A stretch of 64,000 nucleotides of DNA from contig CM077594.1 in NCBI GenBank assembly GCA_039654915.1, positions 95,370,893-95,434,892 of the forward strand, read 5' to 3'. Made by a program: the position numbers and the translations under genes. This document shows positions 10,282 through 22,820 of the stretch, piece after piece. The notes beneath the pieces are model-generated. The model was not told the origin of the DNA. It did no database searches and saw only the letters and a program-made list of their open reading frames with translations. Origin of the DNA: Aquilaria yunnanensis. Its lineage: Eukaryota; Streptophyta; Magnoliopsida; Malvales; Thymelaeaceae. The stretch's first letter is position 1. Every line of letters begins with the position of its first letter.

Positions 10282-13200
10282 ATGGCAAACAGTTGCAGCA
10301 TCCGAGCTCTGTGGATTCTGAACAGCCTTGATGCTGTCGTCTTCTCTAGGTTCCTTTTTCTTCCGATTCTCTGTATTTTTCCTTTTTCTTCCGATTCTCT
10401 GTATTTTTCCTTTTTCTTTAACCTCTTTCTTTACTTCACCGAGTCGACTTCACATTCGCGAAAACCTTCTCAACCCCTTGTCTGGTCCTCTGAAGATTTG
10501 AATCATTGGCTCCATAAGATCTAATTATCGAAAATTTCTGTTTTCCAGTTTTGATTGATTCGCTGTTTTGTTAGTACTTATCAGGAGGTTTCCGGTGGTC
10601 GAGAAGCGGTGGCACGCTGCTTGTCGGAGAGAAAGCGAAATCTCCGGCGAGGATCCTACTTTCTGCAATCTGCCTTCTTCACTTCCTAACGATTCAGACT
10701 TCGCAGCGGCATTTTCCGAGAGAAAAAGAAGGTCTGTATCACACTCTTTTTGTACTATGGATTTCTCTGTATGCTCTCTTTAGTTATGCTTTTTGAACTC
10801 GATACAACCTAGTTATGAATTTTCCAAATTCAGTGACGTGATTTATATTTCTCACCACCGTGTACAATTTGAGCTGTTTTAGGCATTTTCATGCTCGTCT
10901 TGTTATAACTAGTTATCTGCATCTTGTAGGGAGGGATCAGTACGCGGGTATGGCATACGAGTGCCTCAGTCAACCGAAGGCTCAGATTCTTGGGTTGATG
11001 ACCCAATTACACGCCACATTATAGGCCTTTACATAAACAAAGAGGAGGAAGGGGAGAATCATCTACTTTGGCCTTTGATGCTGCACATGAAAGGTCTTTA
11101 TTGCATTCTTGCTTTACCATTTGTTGAGCCAAAGCACTTTAAGACTTATGCAAGGTTGTGTAAGAGATCAGACTGTGGAAGCTGCATCACAGAAGATGGA
11201 AGCTTGTCTTCCCTCCTTCTTGATCTTCCATCCATCACAGGGTATGGTAAGTTGCCTTCAAAGTATTGGGTAACCATATCTGGCATTATAAACTTCTTTC
11301 TCATATTGTCTCATTTCCGCCTTGATTATGCCCGTCATGTTAAGATAGTTCCTCTTCAGAAGGGTTTATGGTTCCACTTATTGTTTAGTCTTTATAGCAA
11401 TCACAGATGAAGGTGAAATGAGCTCATCTGGCATTTCTGCTCTAGTCCTCTGTGTGTGTGTGTGTGTGTAGGTAATGAAATGATACGGCAATTTTCTCTA
11501 ACTTTGTAGTATCTCAGCTACATGACCAGTTACTTGTCCTTTTGATTCTCAATGCTTATACAGGAAACAGATTTGCTTATTAACTTGGTTATCTCATGTT
11601 CGTTGTAGGGCATTCATGGTGGTGCATGCAATCGGTGATGTAATTACTGGTGATTTCTTGGAACCTGATGTCATTGTGAATACCTCACCATCAGTTGGTG
11701 GTCTGCTGGATTCACTGACTGGAAGTATTGGGATATCCTCAAGGGCAAAACCTGTAACAGCTCCTACTGCATCTTCAGCTCCCTCTGGCACTGTTGCAAG
11801 TGGAGCTGCCCTACCGGATGCTCCAAGAACTGGTTTAAGACTGTTTGATAAAGATGCACTTCGAAGTTACATTAGCAGTGCAATGCCCTTTGGTTGGTAC
11901 TTTTTCGTTATGGTATCTCTCATCTCAGATTCCATTGAATTATTTGTGTTTGCAGTAAACTATTAATTTGACTTGTGCATTTACCATGTTTGTCTGTCTT
12001 ACAGGAACACCATTGGACCTCAGCTATTCTAATATTTCTGCTATGAGGACTACTGGGTTTTCTTCATCTGATCTGCCTCCCCAAGACCTCAAGCAGCCAG
12101 CATGGAAGCCATACCTATACAAAGGAAAGCAGAGAGTTCTATTCACTATTCATGAAGTTGTTCATGCTGCAATGTATGACAGAGATGAGATTCCAGATAG
12201 TCTGTCAGTCTCAGGGCAGATAAACTGTCGGGCAGAATTAGAAGGGCTACCTGATGTGTCTTTCCCTCTTACTGGGGTCAACATGGCCCAGATTGAAGTT
12301 TTATCATTTCATCCTTGTGCTCAGGTCCCAGAACAAGGTGTTGATAAGCAGGCTTTGATGTTCTCCCCTCCTTTAAGTAACTTTGTTTTAATGCGTTACC
12401 AAACAAGCTGTAGTCTAGGACCTCCCGTAAAAGGATTCTATCAGTTGTCAATGGTCTCAGAAGATGAAGGTGCTTTTTTGTTCAAGTTGTGTCTGCTGGA
12501 AGGATATAAAGCTCCTCTGGTAATGGAGTTCTGCAATGTTATTATGCCTTTCCCAAGAAGAAGGGTTGTCTCTGTTGATGGGACTCCATCAGTAGGAACA
12601 GTTTCATTTACTGAGCACTCTGTTGAGTGGAAAATTATTACCAGCGGACGAGGTCTTTCTGGGAAAAGCATTGAAACTACGTTCCCTGGAACAGTTAGAT
12701 TTGCACCATGGCAATCCCAGAAACAACCTCCTTTCAGGTCTGGATTTCAAAGCATGGCTGATGAAGATAGTGATAATGGGACAGAGAATTCTGGGAATAT
12801 GCTAAATGTAGAGGACTTTTTGATGGAGAAGATGAACAAGGATCTTCCCCCTGTTGATCTAGAGGAGCCATATAGCTGGCAGGCTTATGATTATGCCAAA
12901 GTATGCAAATCTGTTTTGTAATCAAGCTGTTTGTTGATGGTTTGACTTTTTAAATTACATGTGTGGTGAATTTTGAACTATTCAAACATACATATGTTAA
13001 ATTATCTTGGTTAGTCTTATACCTTTAATTGATAAATTTGGTTCTAACTGAAAAATTTTGCACAGATGTCTTTCAGGATTATTGGGGCATCATTATCTGG
13101 AATGTCCATTGAACCCAAATCTGTAAGTACAACATTTCTCCCAATGGCCATTAATGATATGTATGCAACTTGATCTTTCCCTTCTCATGGTGCAATTGCT

Positions 13201-13595
13201 TCGTACTTCTTATACCACCCTGCTGGCATTCAGATAGTTTGTGGCTTGTGCAGGTGAACATTTATCCAGCTGTGAGAGCACCTGTAGAAATTTCGAGTCA
13301 GGTACAGTGGTTTTGAACACTTTCATTTATGCACAGCATTTGCTATTTGGCTTTCATTTAGTGTTGGTAAAAAAGGGACAAAATATGATATGAACTGGGT
13401 TGCAGTTACTGCAGTGCAATTTTTCAGCATTTGTTTATATCTAACGATTTTGAAGCTAGCTTATTTGAGTTTAAGTATGCCTTCTGTTAATTCATTTGAT
13501 TATGAATACACCTGTTTTTGCAGGTTATTTCAGGGGACTATATTCTATGGAATACATTGGGGAAGTGCCCATCTGCTGCCAGTCCAAAAGCATGA
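10282..13595 (+). CDS. AP5M: AP-5 complex subunit mu (adaptin medium chain, MHD protein), 8 exons, 627 aa
   Basis: Exons: 10282-10349, 10585-10731, 10930-11241, 11609-11892, 12005-12900, 13066-13122, 13254-13301 and 13524-13595 (TGA at 13593-13595). They sum to 1884 nt with all junctions in phase and GT-AG introns. The start MANSCSIRALWILNSLDAVV is the typical N terminus of plant AP5M. An N-terminal longin-like part runs to about residue 200, and the mu homology domain covers roughly residues 300 to the end, with blocks INCRAELEGLPDVSFPL, FVLMRYQTSC, GPPVKGFYQLSMVSEDEGA, SLSGMSIEPKS and ISGDYILWNTLGK. In animals AP-5 works with SPG11/SPG15 on late endosomes. The plant subunit is inferred to act in endosomal cargo sorting. 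No lesion is seen. Intron 1 opens directly into a 31-bp tandem duplication, and intron 3 holds a (TG)n run at 11453-11470. Confidence 0.97.
10352..10411. repeat. 31-bp tandem duplication at the start of AP5M intron 1
   Basis: The block 'ttcttccgattctctgta' with its T-rich flanks occurs twice in direct succession just after the exon 1 donor. It has no effect on the coding frame. Confidence 0.8.
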
Positions 13596-14339
13596 GGAAT
13601 ACGTTGGATATGTAACCTTGTTATGGGATTGATAGAGTGCAATATCTGTTGAGTTCCAGTGGAATCAGCTGAAACCCTTCTGTTCAATACTTCTGCATTC
13701 GGAAGTTCACAGATATGTGTTTGATCAGTCACACTGTTGCTAGCATATTGCATCGATCCAAGCATGTAATGATACTCAAGTCATCTAATCGGCTACCTGA
13801 TGTTGGAGCGGAGAAGGCATGGATTTCAGAGGGGCAGTGGCTATGGTTTTTGCTTAGATGGATGCCCTCTGCTGTTGGAGGGTGATTGAGTTATTTGTTT
13901 TCAATTTTCATCTTAATATGCGTCACATTTATGAAATGGAATCTCAGATTCTCCGAGTTTTGAAATGGAATCTCAGATGCTATGAGCATTTTTATTTTTC
14001 ATCTTGGCTTATAGTTGCAGGCAACACAATCGAGGGAAAAGGAAAAGGACCGAGAGTTGGGGGCGGGAAGGGGGAAAAGAGGAAAAATAGACGGGCACAT
14101 TTACTTTCTACTCTACCAGAGAAACCAATGTGAGGGAAGAGAGCTAAGGGGAATACCTATTCCGTCTCTGGACACAAGAACATCTACTGATTCTACTCCT
14201 AATTTGGTCATTAACAACAATGGTGTTACATCAAATTTTGCTCCCTCATTCAAATTCTAAGGTCACGTATATTCCCTTTCTATAGCTCTTGAATACATTT
14301 CCGAATGTGTGATTCCTTGGTTTGCTATTTGAATGAATC
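13596..14339. other. tail-to-tail space between AP5M and the GATL gene
   Basis: Probable 3' UTRs of both genes. A short direct repeat around 'gaaatggaatctcagat' occurs at about 13935 and 13961. No coding frame with family resemblance is seen. Confidence 0.5.
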
Positions 14340-15365
14340 CTAATATTCCTCTAACGAGTGTCTTGATGATCGATAAAGATCGTAAGGAGCCCAGAGGTGA
14401 TCAACGGCGCAAGGCTTTTTGGAGTCCAACCTGAGCCAAGGCTTGTCCTTCCCGCTCCAATGCAGAAGGCTTATAGGACCAGGGTGCAACCCCCTGCATT
14501 TGCCTTTGAAGTTGTCTCCACCCAACCCATGCTGGTTCCATCTATGATCCACTGCCTTGATGTTCCCAGCCAGCACCAGTAAAAACGGTGGCAACGACCC
14601 TAATTGGTAAATTCGCTTTTGCTTCTGAACCACCATCCATTCCTCCACCCTTTCCGTGTAACCTCCCCTCCTCCACTTGTCCACATCCACCACCATCACC
14701 CCCGTGTTAAAGTAACACGGAGTCCTCCCGTCAAATGTCTTAGAAAGTTCTTTGTCCATCCAAAATGCATCTGTGAAGTATTGACTGAAGTTGGCATGGC
14801 AATATTCTGGGGCGGCCATCACCTTGTCTGCCATGTCAACCTCCCACAGCTTCTGTATGTCGTCTACGACCACAAGGTCAGAGTCCAAGTATATGACCCT
14901 TTTCACATGGGCTGGGATAATGTCGGCCAAATATATCCTTGCATAGTTCAAAGGTTGGTCTAGTGCCTGTCGGATAGACTTGGAGATCTTGTCTTGGACG
15001 CGGTTTGAATCAAAGCGGTAGATTTGTACGTTGAGGTACGGAAAGGTGGATTTGATGCTAGAGAAGAGCTCGGGGGCAGCATCTTGCATGGAAAGGAAAT
15101 GGAAGAAAAGGTTCTCCGGGCATGTCGAGTGCTGCAGCAACGATAATACGGCTGCCATTGTCCCTCTTAGGTAGTTGCCATCGAGGGTCATGGCCACATG
15201 AATGGCATCTACCTCCTTCGACGCACAAGAAGGACCATTGCGAAAGGCAGGACCCTCTCGGAACACCGGGAGCGTGAAAGGGACAACACGGATTGCGGTG
15301 CTGGAGTGGAAGATGAGGTGGAGGGACAGGAGGCCAAGGATGGTGGCGTTGCTCCGAAAGGCCAT
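14340..15365 (-). CDS. GATL4: galacturonosyltransferase-like protein (GATL, GT8 family), 341 aa, single exon
   Basis: An uninterrupted frame runs from ATG at 15365 to TAG at 14340-14342. Residues 1-24 look like a signal peptide or anchor (hydrophobic [16 protein letters not shown]). The GT8 domain follows from about residue 52 ([18 protein letters not shown]). The metal-binding DXD is DSD at residues 161-163 in [13 protein letters not shown]. The C-terminal HXXGXXKPW is present at 302-310 (HWSGKDKPW), followed by the typical end [23 protein letters not shown] proteins lack the long N-terminal stem of GAUT enzymes and act in the Golgi/ER on pectin or xylan synthesis. The sequence looks closest to the GATL3/4 branch, which is a judgement by eye. 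Lack of introns is normal for the family. It looks intact. Confidence 0.95.
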   Translation of the reverse strand: MAFRSNATILGLLSLHLIFHSSTAIRVVPFTLPVFREGPAFRNGPSCASKEVDAIHVAMTLDGNYLRGTMAAVLSLLQHSTCPENLFFHFLSMQDAAPELFSSIKSTFPYLNVQIYRFDSNRVQDKISKSIRQALDQPLNYARIYLADIIPAHVKRVIYLDSDLVVVDDIQKLWEVDMADKVMAAPEYCHANFSQYFTDAFWMDKELSKTFDGRTPCYFNTGVMVVDVDKWRRGGYTERVEEWMVVQKQKRIYQLGSLPPFLLVLAGNIKAVDHRWNQHGLGGDNFKGKCRGLHPGPISLLHWSGKDKPWLRLDSKKPCAVDHLWAPYDLYRSSRHSLEEY

Positions 15366-16064
15366 CCTCGTCCTGGGCTTTCGTTAGCGTAAAGCAATGC
15401 TTTAATACTTTGTTAGACGTAGGTTAGAGAATCGGACCCAAAACAGCCATGGTCAAGGCTCTTGGCAGAAAATTGTGAGGAAGCGAAAAAAGGGGCGCTT
15501 TGTTTTAAACCGTGCAACAGAGGTGCAACATTTGCAATACTAGTCCTTTTGTTCCAACAAAATAGGACCAACCCGTTCATTCAGATTTTTAACTATGTTT
15601 TGTTTGTCAAAATGACATGATAGCTACATTTTTTGCTATATTCTTGTGGTAGATTTTAAGCTCTGCCTTTGGTTTTATTTAGATTTTCCTGTTTCTATTT
15701 TTTTTCTTTATTTCTTTTTATTGATTTTGGATCAACGAACACCCTAAATGCGTGGTAAGATTTTCCTTTGTTTGGCTCCTAGATACTATATGGGGCCATG
15801 GCTTTTCTTTCACATCCTTATAGAAAATGATATGGTTAGTAGTTTCCACTTTCCACGCTTTGATAGAGATATTTCCATGGTATCTTTCTTGCAACTATCT
15901 AGCATTTAATTTCGGCTTGAAGAATCGAGAATGATGCAAAAAAGGTTTGACCATGATTTCACTATTATACCCTGAATTCTAATTCTAACTTAAAATGTTT
16001 ACTTTCGGAAATAATAGAGATACGGAAGTGGATAATTAAACCTTAACAACCAAAAGTCTTAACT
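15366..16064. other. 5' flank of the GATL gene
   Basis: This holds the promoter region of the minus-strand GATL gene. I see no convincing TATA box at a usual distance and no other gene. The distal half is AT-rich. Confidence 0.4.
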
Positions 16065-16074
16065 ACTACATTAA

Positions 16075-17166
16075 GGGTAAATTGTATGCGCTACCCCCAA
16101 TTTTTAATTGTTGTTTCACTTTTAACTATAACCTTTATTTTGTACGTTATGTATCCCTAATCCAATTAAAACGTTTCATTACAACCCCTGAGTGGATGGA
16201 ACTCATTAAAATCGAAGGGAAACGCGGTGACGCCTAGCTGGCACCAAATTATCCACACAGGCAAAAAAGTTGAATTGTTAAAATAAAAAAACCCTATTCC
16301 TACCATCTTAGCCCTTTCTCAGCCATGGTTCTCCCATCCCTCTCAGCCTCCCACTCCCCACGGCTATCTCTCCGCCTCCCTCTGGCCCTTCCTCTTGCCC
16401 TTCCTCTCGACTCCCTTTTGGCCTTCTCTCCTCCCTTCCTTGCCTCCCTCCCTTCCCTCCTTCTCCACCACTCTCCCACAATTGTTCACAGCTACTCTTC
16501 CCGCTATCACTCACCCAATTACCTTCAAACCCGTCTCTAGCATCAATCCACCGAACCCACCTTCAATTTGCTATCAAGATCGTGATGGCCTCACTTGATT
16601 GGTGGAAAGATCGCAATAGCTGCTCCCAATTCCCGCCAACCAATCCAGAAGGCACTCGATTTGGGCTCTGATTTGGCGGGTGACTTCGAGGTCAAACAAT
16701 TTTTGAACAATAATCGTTCAAGAAATCAAACGAGTGACGGCTGATCGAGAATTGTTCACAAGATCGAACGATTGAGGGAGGCCAAGAGAGAGGGCGGTAG
16801 GGAAGGAAGGCGAGAGGTCAGAGAGGAAGGGCAAGAGGGAGGCGGAGAGACAACGGCGGGGAGTGGGTAGCAGGGAGTAGGAGGCTAAAAGAGATGGGAG
16901 AACTATGGCTAGAAAAGGGCTGAGATGGTAGGGATGGGTTTTTTTTTTTTTTTTTTTACAATTCAACTTTTTGTGCCTGTGTAGATAATTTGGTGCCAAC
17001 TAGGCATTAACATGACATTTTCCGTCAATTTTAACGATTTCCGTCCATTTAAGAGTCAAAATGAAATGTTTTAATCGGGTTAGGGACAAAACAATATGCA
17101 AAGTGAAGGTTAGGGTTAGAAGTGAAACAACAATTAAAGGTTGATGGTAGCGCATGTAATTTACCC
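16075..17166. mobile_element. Mutator-like element, copy A of a long-TIR family
   Basis: The left end starts GGGTAAATTGTATGCGCTAC and the right end is its inverted complement (complement starts GGGTAAATTACATGCGCTAC). Pairing continues for about 240 bases and then, more loosely, through CT-rich/GA-rich arms. The flanks are ACTACATTAA (16065-16074) and ACTACGTTAA (17167-17176), a 10-bp target duplication with one mismatch. The centre (about 16570-16660) is shared with copy B at 51271-52386. The GC-rich arms produce several chance open frames on both strands. There is no transposase. Confidence 0.85.
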
Positions 17167-17176
17167 ACTACGTTAA

Positions 17177-19650
17177 GTATATGGTTCTAAGTTAAACTAT
17201 GATTCAATATAAAATAGATTCAGAATACTCTATTAAAGCGTAATGGAAAATTATATACTCATTTCAGCCCCAAAAATGATGAAATATATTCTTTTTTAGG
17301 TAGTCCAAAAAAATTGAAATATTTCATTGCTTTAGAAAGTTTTAACATCTAATTTACCTTATTATCATCATTTAAACTTTCATTACATAGAATCCAATAA
17401 GAATTTTTTTTGTTTTTAATTTTAATTTAAGCTTTCACTACACAAAACTAAAAAAGAATCTTTTCTTTTTTTTTTTTAATTATAATTTAAACTCTCACTA
17501 TATAAAAACTACAAAGAAATCTATTTTAAAAAAAATCAGTTTCAGTGGCAAATTTGAAGAAAAAATATCATAAGTTATGTACATCTTAATTTCCATAACA
17601 AGAGAAATATGTATTTTTATAGGGGATAAGGTAGTAGAATTTTTGGCATTCAAAGTTCTGGTGTGCAAAAGGTTTTGTACTTGTACCTTGGAATCTTGTA
17701 AGAAAGTATGTATTTTGCAATTTTTCTAGTTAGCTGACCTTATGAAGTAGCAGATTTGCAAATGATAATAATAATAACAATACTAATAATAGTAATAACA
17801 ACAACGACAACACTAGTTTAGGGATGTATTTGAAGCAGGTTATTAACAAGTGGTTATTACTAATTCCTTTTATATGTAGTGATTATTTGCTCAGCTTGTA
17901 CATCAATTAAAATTTTATATTTTTAAAGAAGCCCAAAAACTATTTTTAGAACTCTTTCAATAAAATAAGTATTTTTTATTAATTTTTTTAAATTGCTGAA
18001 GGAAAAAATAAAAAAAGTTAATTAATTTATAAAAGTATAATTAAATGAATATTTGGTAAATAAAATATAATTAAATGATTATTTGGTAAATAAAATGTCA
18101 ACTTTTAAGTAAAATTAGTTATAGACAAAAAAAAAATGATGATAAGTGACTTTCTAAACGCTTATTTAAGATAGGCCGAAGGTACCATCTATGATTGTTC
18201 TTTGTTCAAGCTTTTCACTTATTGTTCATGCATAGGATTCACTGAAATTGCATTTGCATTGTAATTTTGATATGGGCAAGGACCTTTATTTATAAGCATG
18301 AATTTTGTAAAAATGTAACAAAAGATTGAAGCAAACTTAATTACAAGAACTAAACTCTGCATGGATAGTTTCACGCACAAATTATAGAAATTTATGCAAT
18401 TCTATAAAAATGCACCAGGCCTAGCACTTGATTTATAAAAAACTGTTCTCCAACAAAAAAAAAAAAAGGGTAAAATTCTGTTTTTCTAGTTCTGGACTGC
18501 CAGTGCCCTAGGATGGTTGTTGAAAGCCACCCAAACCAATACCTAAAGATTTAGGCCAATAACTTTTGGTCCACTTGGATTTGGGCTTCTACGGGACACT
18601 TACACTCCAACGAACTGTTCGTACGACCATATCACTTTAACAATAAAAAAAAAAGCTGTGTTTATTTATTTTTTCATTCTAAATTGTATAACTTAGTATT
18701 AAAGATGAAAACAACATTTCTAAATTATTGCCACTATTCGTGAATTGTCGGGAATTTGGAAACCGAGCGAAATGGGTTGTTAAGCCTGGATAAAAATATG
18801 GAAAGGATTTCGTTTTTTGGGGGCGCCTAATTATGGAATTAATGACTTTTTAATCACACCCATTTGACCTTGTTTTATTGCAAAAAGCCAAAAAAAAATA
18901 AAAATAGTTGACTCAGAGTTTAAAGTCTCAGCAACACAAAACCAGCGCATGCGCCTGCCGCACTATTATCTGCTCAGCCGCAAACGCCGCCACCAACTTT
19001 TAGAGGTCAAAATTGAAAGTTGATGAAACAATTTTTTCTCTTGCGCTGGAAAACAATGTATAGTGGTAGTAGTAGCAGCACCAATAATATCTCTAAATAA
19101 ATCACAAGCTCTCTGATGACCTCTCTGTGTTGTAGAAATTAAGGATGAAACAGCTTCAGTGTGTGCCAACTATATATGTTAATATTTCTAGTTAAGTGAG
19201 CAATTTAATTTATAACGTCTGAAATAATGGGAATTAATTAAAGGAGTGTCCAATTAATGATATTTGATTTTAGGACCTCAGATAACTAATCTCGGCTATT
19301 CTTTTATGTGCCTGCATGAATGAAAGGTTGAGATTTATTTGTAATTATCAGAGACAGTCACTGATATTTTTCCATAAATTTACAACTTAATTTCTTCCAC
19401 TTCAAGTGATCATAAGAAATGACTTCAGATCGGGATCTCCATGACCTGCAAACCGAAGCCAAAATATGGATTCTCAAAGGAATCTATGGGAAATTGTCTT
19501 GAAGAAAATTTTATGGTTATTTTGTCAAGGTTTTTTGCTCGGAAAACAGTTTGTCATCCAACACTTGGATAACAAATGGATTTCGATTGTCCTCGGACAG
19601 TGTCGCCCTTTGCAGTTCATATGACCCTTTTAATTACACGGTGAAGGTCG
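17177..19650. other. AT-rich intergenic DNA
   Basis: No gene is supported. It contains an AAT/AAC-rich microsatellite-like run at about 17762-17813 and several A- or T-runs. A minus-strand open frame of 67 codons with an ATG (18966-19169) has no recognised relative and no splice context, so it is not called. Confidence 0.5.
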
Positions 19651-19657
19651 GTTGATC

Positions 19658-19846
19658 CAGAGGCGGACAAAGTGGAGGGACTAGGAGGTGTCCGGCGCTC
19701 TCTTCAAAGTTTTTGCAGAATACCCATATCTATATGTAAAGATAAAGTTAAAGAAACGTCGTTATTTCTATTATAGCCCATAATTTTTTAACATTTTAAA
19801 AATAAAGTCTGGCTTGTCTAATTTGAAATCGTGGCTCCGCCGCTAG
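19658..19846. mobile_element. short MITE with AGNGGCGGA-type ends
   Basis: About 190 bp, starting CAGAGGCGGACAAAG and ending TGGCTCCGCCGCTAG. The terminal inverted repeat is short (complement of the end: CTAGCGGCGGAGCCA). The flanks GTTGATC and GTTTATC form a 7-bp target duplication with one mismatch. This fits a hAT-type miniature element. Confidence 0.55.
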
Positions 19847-19853
19847 GTTTATC

Positions 19854-21409
19854 ATCCTAATAGTGGATGACGTGCCATTAACTTGTATTTTCCCTTATGT
19901 TTAATAAGTGAATGGATGGCTTTCAAAATCTCGAAAAATTAAATGGAAGGGAGCAAGAGAGTACCTGAGGAATTTAATTATACCAATATAGAGAGAATAT
20001 GATGATTTTGGTGAAAGGTTTTGGCTACAATTTTACATGTGCCATATACTAGCTACTTACATGGGGACCCTTCACGGTTTGTTCATCGCATTTGTCTAAA
20101 ATGATAATGAAATGTTTTAGTATATATTTTTGTTACAGTTCTTAGAAAAGCTTTACAAAATACAATATAAAGATATAAGTCTCTAACAATTATTCGATAA
20201 TTCAGTTGCATTTTTCTGGAGTACATTAATGAGAGGCAATATAACGAGGCGGACAAGTCGTTCACTGCAAATGGTTTGGTAGATTACATATGTTGATCCA
20301 CCCCATCAAGTAAAAGTTTCTTTTTAATCTTTCTTTATATTCCTATGACTAACAATTAGTTCCAAGTTCTTTTATTATCCTTGTTCCATTTGATTAATTT
20401 TATGTTTTCACATGATTTTTATCGTAAAAACATGATTTTAAATGTGTTAGCCGCAAATATAATTATTCCTTATTCCCTTTAGCAATATTGTGGAAGAAGA
20501 GGAGTCAGTGAGTGAGTAGTAACGTCATTAATTAAGTTCTTTTTGAAGTAATCAGAAACATTTTTTTTTGTCGAAGTTATTTTTCCATTAATTGTAAGTC
20601 AGACAATATCTATCAATAAGATACAACACCTAAACTTTACCAAAACAATAAGCTCAACTCATGTTATTTGTAGCGTATGTACCACACCGTATTACATAGA
20701 AAAATTATAAAAAATATATGAGTATACTTGGTATTCGAATCTAAAGACTGATAGAAAAAGCCTTAAAAAATAAGTGATACAAACTTAGCATAATGCTTGG
20801 ACTAATAAATAAACTAATGAACGTTAACATTCGATCCATTATGTGAAAACAGATTAGCCAAGCCCGACCCCACCGAATAAAACTCCATGCTATTGTTTTT
20901 TTCAATTTGTAACTCTTCTACTTCATCTAATAGATAAATGAAATCTGAATTTGACAAAAATAAAGAAAAAAAAACTTCATTAATGAAGTTGATTATTTGA
21001 ATAAATAATATATAAATTCAAAAAGGATAGCCAAATCCAGCTAGAAAACCAGCTTGATTTAGCCAATTAGACCAAGGTTAGAATGACTTTTTTTAGAGAG
21101 AGGGAGGAGAGTTAACAACTAGGATTTTTAAGTAATCGTTAATAACTACTACTTGTAGTGTATATATATATATGACATACTATAGCTAAGATAGGATTTT
21201 ATGAGCATTTGCAAAAGTTAGTGAGTGAATTATATATCTAACATACGAAATTTAGAGAACCTCCAACTACATGTGACAATTTATTAATATTATATTATTG
21301 ATAGGGGATTTATAACAAATAAAGTTATTGGACCAAATGTACTTATTACCAGCAAGCCAAGCTTGCCAAGACAATGAAGAAGTTTATACGTTGAGATATA
21401 AATTCAGGG
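19854..21409. other. AT-rich intergenic DNA
   Basis: No gene, RNA or clear mobile element is recognised. A short (TA)n run lies at about 21162-21173. Confidence 0.5.
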
Positions 21410-22312
21410 ACGAAGCCAAAAAATTATGTCAGTTGGGGCAATATAAAAATATTATTAATAAAATAGTTTCGCATTTATAACTATTAACAATGAGGTTTTA
21501 TAGTTTGAAAATGTTGCAATAATAGCATTAGTTGTTCTAATAAATACATCATTTTCAATGTTTTAACGGATTATTTTTAATATCCATATATGTTTCATGC
21601 GTGAACAAAGGTTTTTTTTATTTTTTTTAAAGTATATATAAGCATAAATTATATAAAAATCAAATTTATAAATTCATATAATAATTTATTGCTACTTTTT
21701 ATTCTACAAATTGATGTATTGCAGTTCCAGATTTTAGAATTAATTGGTAACTGAGAGATAAGTATACAATATACTTTGAGATATGGAAGAAATTTACAAA
21801 TTTATAATCCATATGGAAATTAATATTTGAGACAATTTCCTTTTGTTTTTTTAGTAAGAAAGAGAGGGGAAAAAAAAGAGATAAGCTTCTACAGGCTGCC
21901 TTAATGTTATAGAAGAGAGAAGAATCTCCTTTACCACCAATTCTAATTATTATTTCTATTTTTTTATGAGTCTTTAGTGCTTAGTTAGTGGGGCTCTCAT
22001 GGTTAGGTGTTTTCTTTATTTCTATTTTTTACTAGACAAGACTTTTTTTTTACAGAGTTTATGTGTTAAATTGTACAATTATACTAACAATTCTTGTGAT
22101 ACTTAATTTCACCACTATTGTTTAGTTATTTCTATTTTGACCACTCATAAAAACTAAGTTTATATACTTTTGAGTTAGTGAGGACATCATAAAAAATTTC
22201 ATGGTGGCAGAACAAATATTTTCTAAAAAATTATTCACAAGTTATATATTTTTTTCAAAATTTAGTGACGACAATTGCCTCCTCTCACATATACATGGTG
22301 CTACCCCTAGAG
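21410..22312. mobile_element. possible degenerate non-autonomous DNA transposon
   Basis: The left border CAGGGACGAAGCCA and the complement of the right border CTAGGGGTAGCACCA are similar and of the type seen at plant hAT-like termini. No clear target duplication is found, and the interior is AT-rich without coding capacity. Boundaries are tentative. Confidence 0.3.
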
Positions 22313-22515
22313 ATATTTAGATGGGCGTGGTATTATTATTATTATTATTATTTGTAGTCAGAAATGAAAAAACAAAGAAAAGAAGAGAACATTACAAAGT
22401 ACAAAATACCCTAAGAACTCTAATGGTCAGAGGATGCGCATGAATAACCACCGAGTAACTAATAACAAAGATAGAAACCTTCTTAAACTGTGTCATCAAC
22501 TTGCAGAAGGCCTTA

Positions 22516-22820
22516 ATTTTTTTTTTTTTTTTTGATTTTCAATAGACAGGATTATATTTAATAATTTGAAAGAAACAACAATCGGTAACAATAGTAATAT
22601 TGTCCCTATATCACATCCTAGCATCCCTCAAAGCATCTAATATAGCCATAATCTCTGTCCATAAAGTTGAAGGACATTCCCTAACGAAGCAATAACGAAC
22701 CATAATGGTAGATGAAGCCGGATCTAAAAACTGTCAGGCCATTGAACCCATTGAAGTAGACGGATTCCAAGCCCCGTCAACCTGAAAAATAACCGGAGGA
22801 GGGGCAAACCAGTCATTTAA
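22516..22820 (-). mobile_element. LINE 3'-end fragment with RNase H remnant and poly(A)
   Basis: Read on the minus strand, it encodes FQVDGAWNPSTSMGSMA, a stop, then a block ending WTEIMAILDALRDARMW. This is the fold start (catalytic D in VDGAW) and helix of the RNase H-like domain found at the end of plant LINE ORF2 and related proteins. It has an in-frame stop. It ends in a T-run on the plus strand (22516-22533), which is a poly(A) tail on the element's strand. It is dead and 5'-truncated. Confidence 0.6.

Noticed and set aside
16308..16598. Overlapping open frames on both strands
   Set aside because: They come from CT-rich inverted arms of the MULE at 16075-17166 and are P/S/L- or G/E/R-biased.
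18966..19169. 67-codon minus-strand frame with ATG
   Set aside because: Plausible composition, but there is no recognised family, no promoter signal and no flanking exons.
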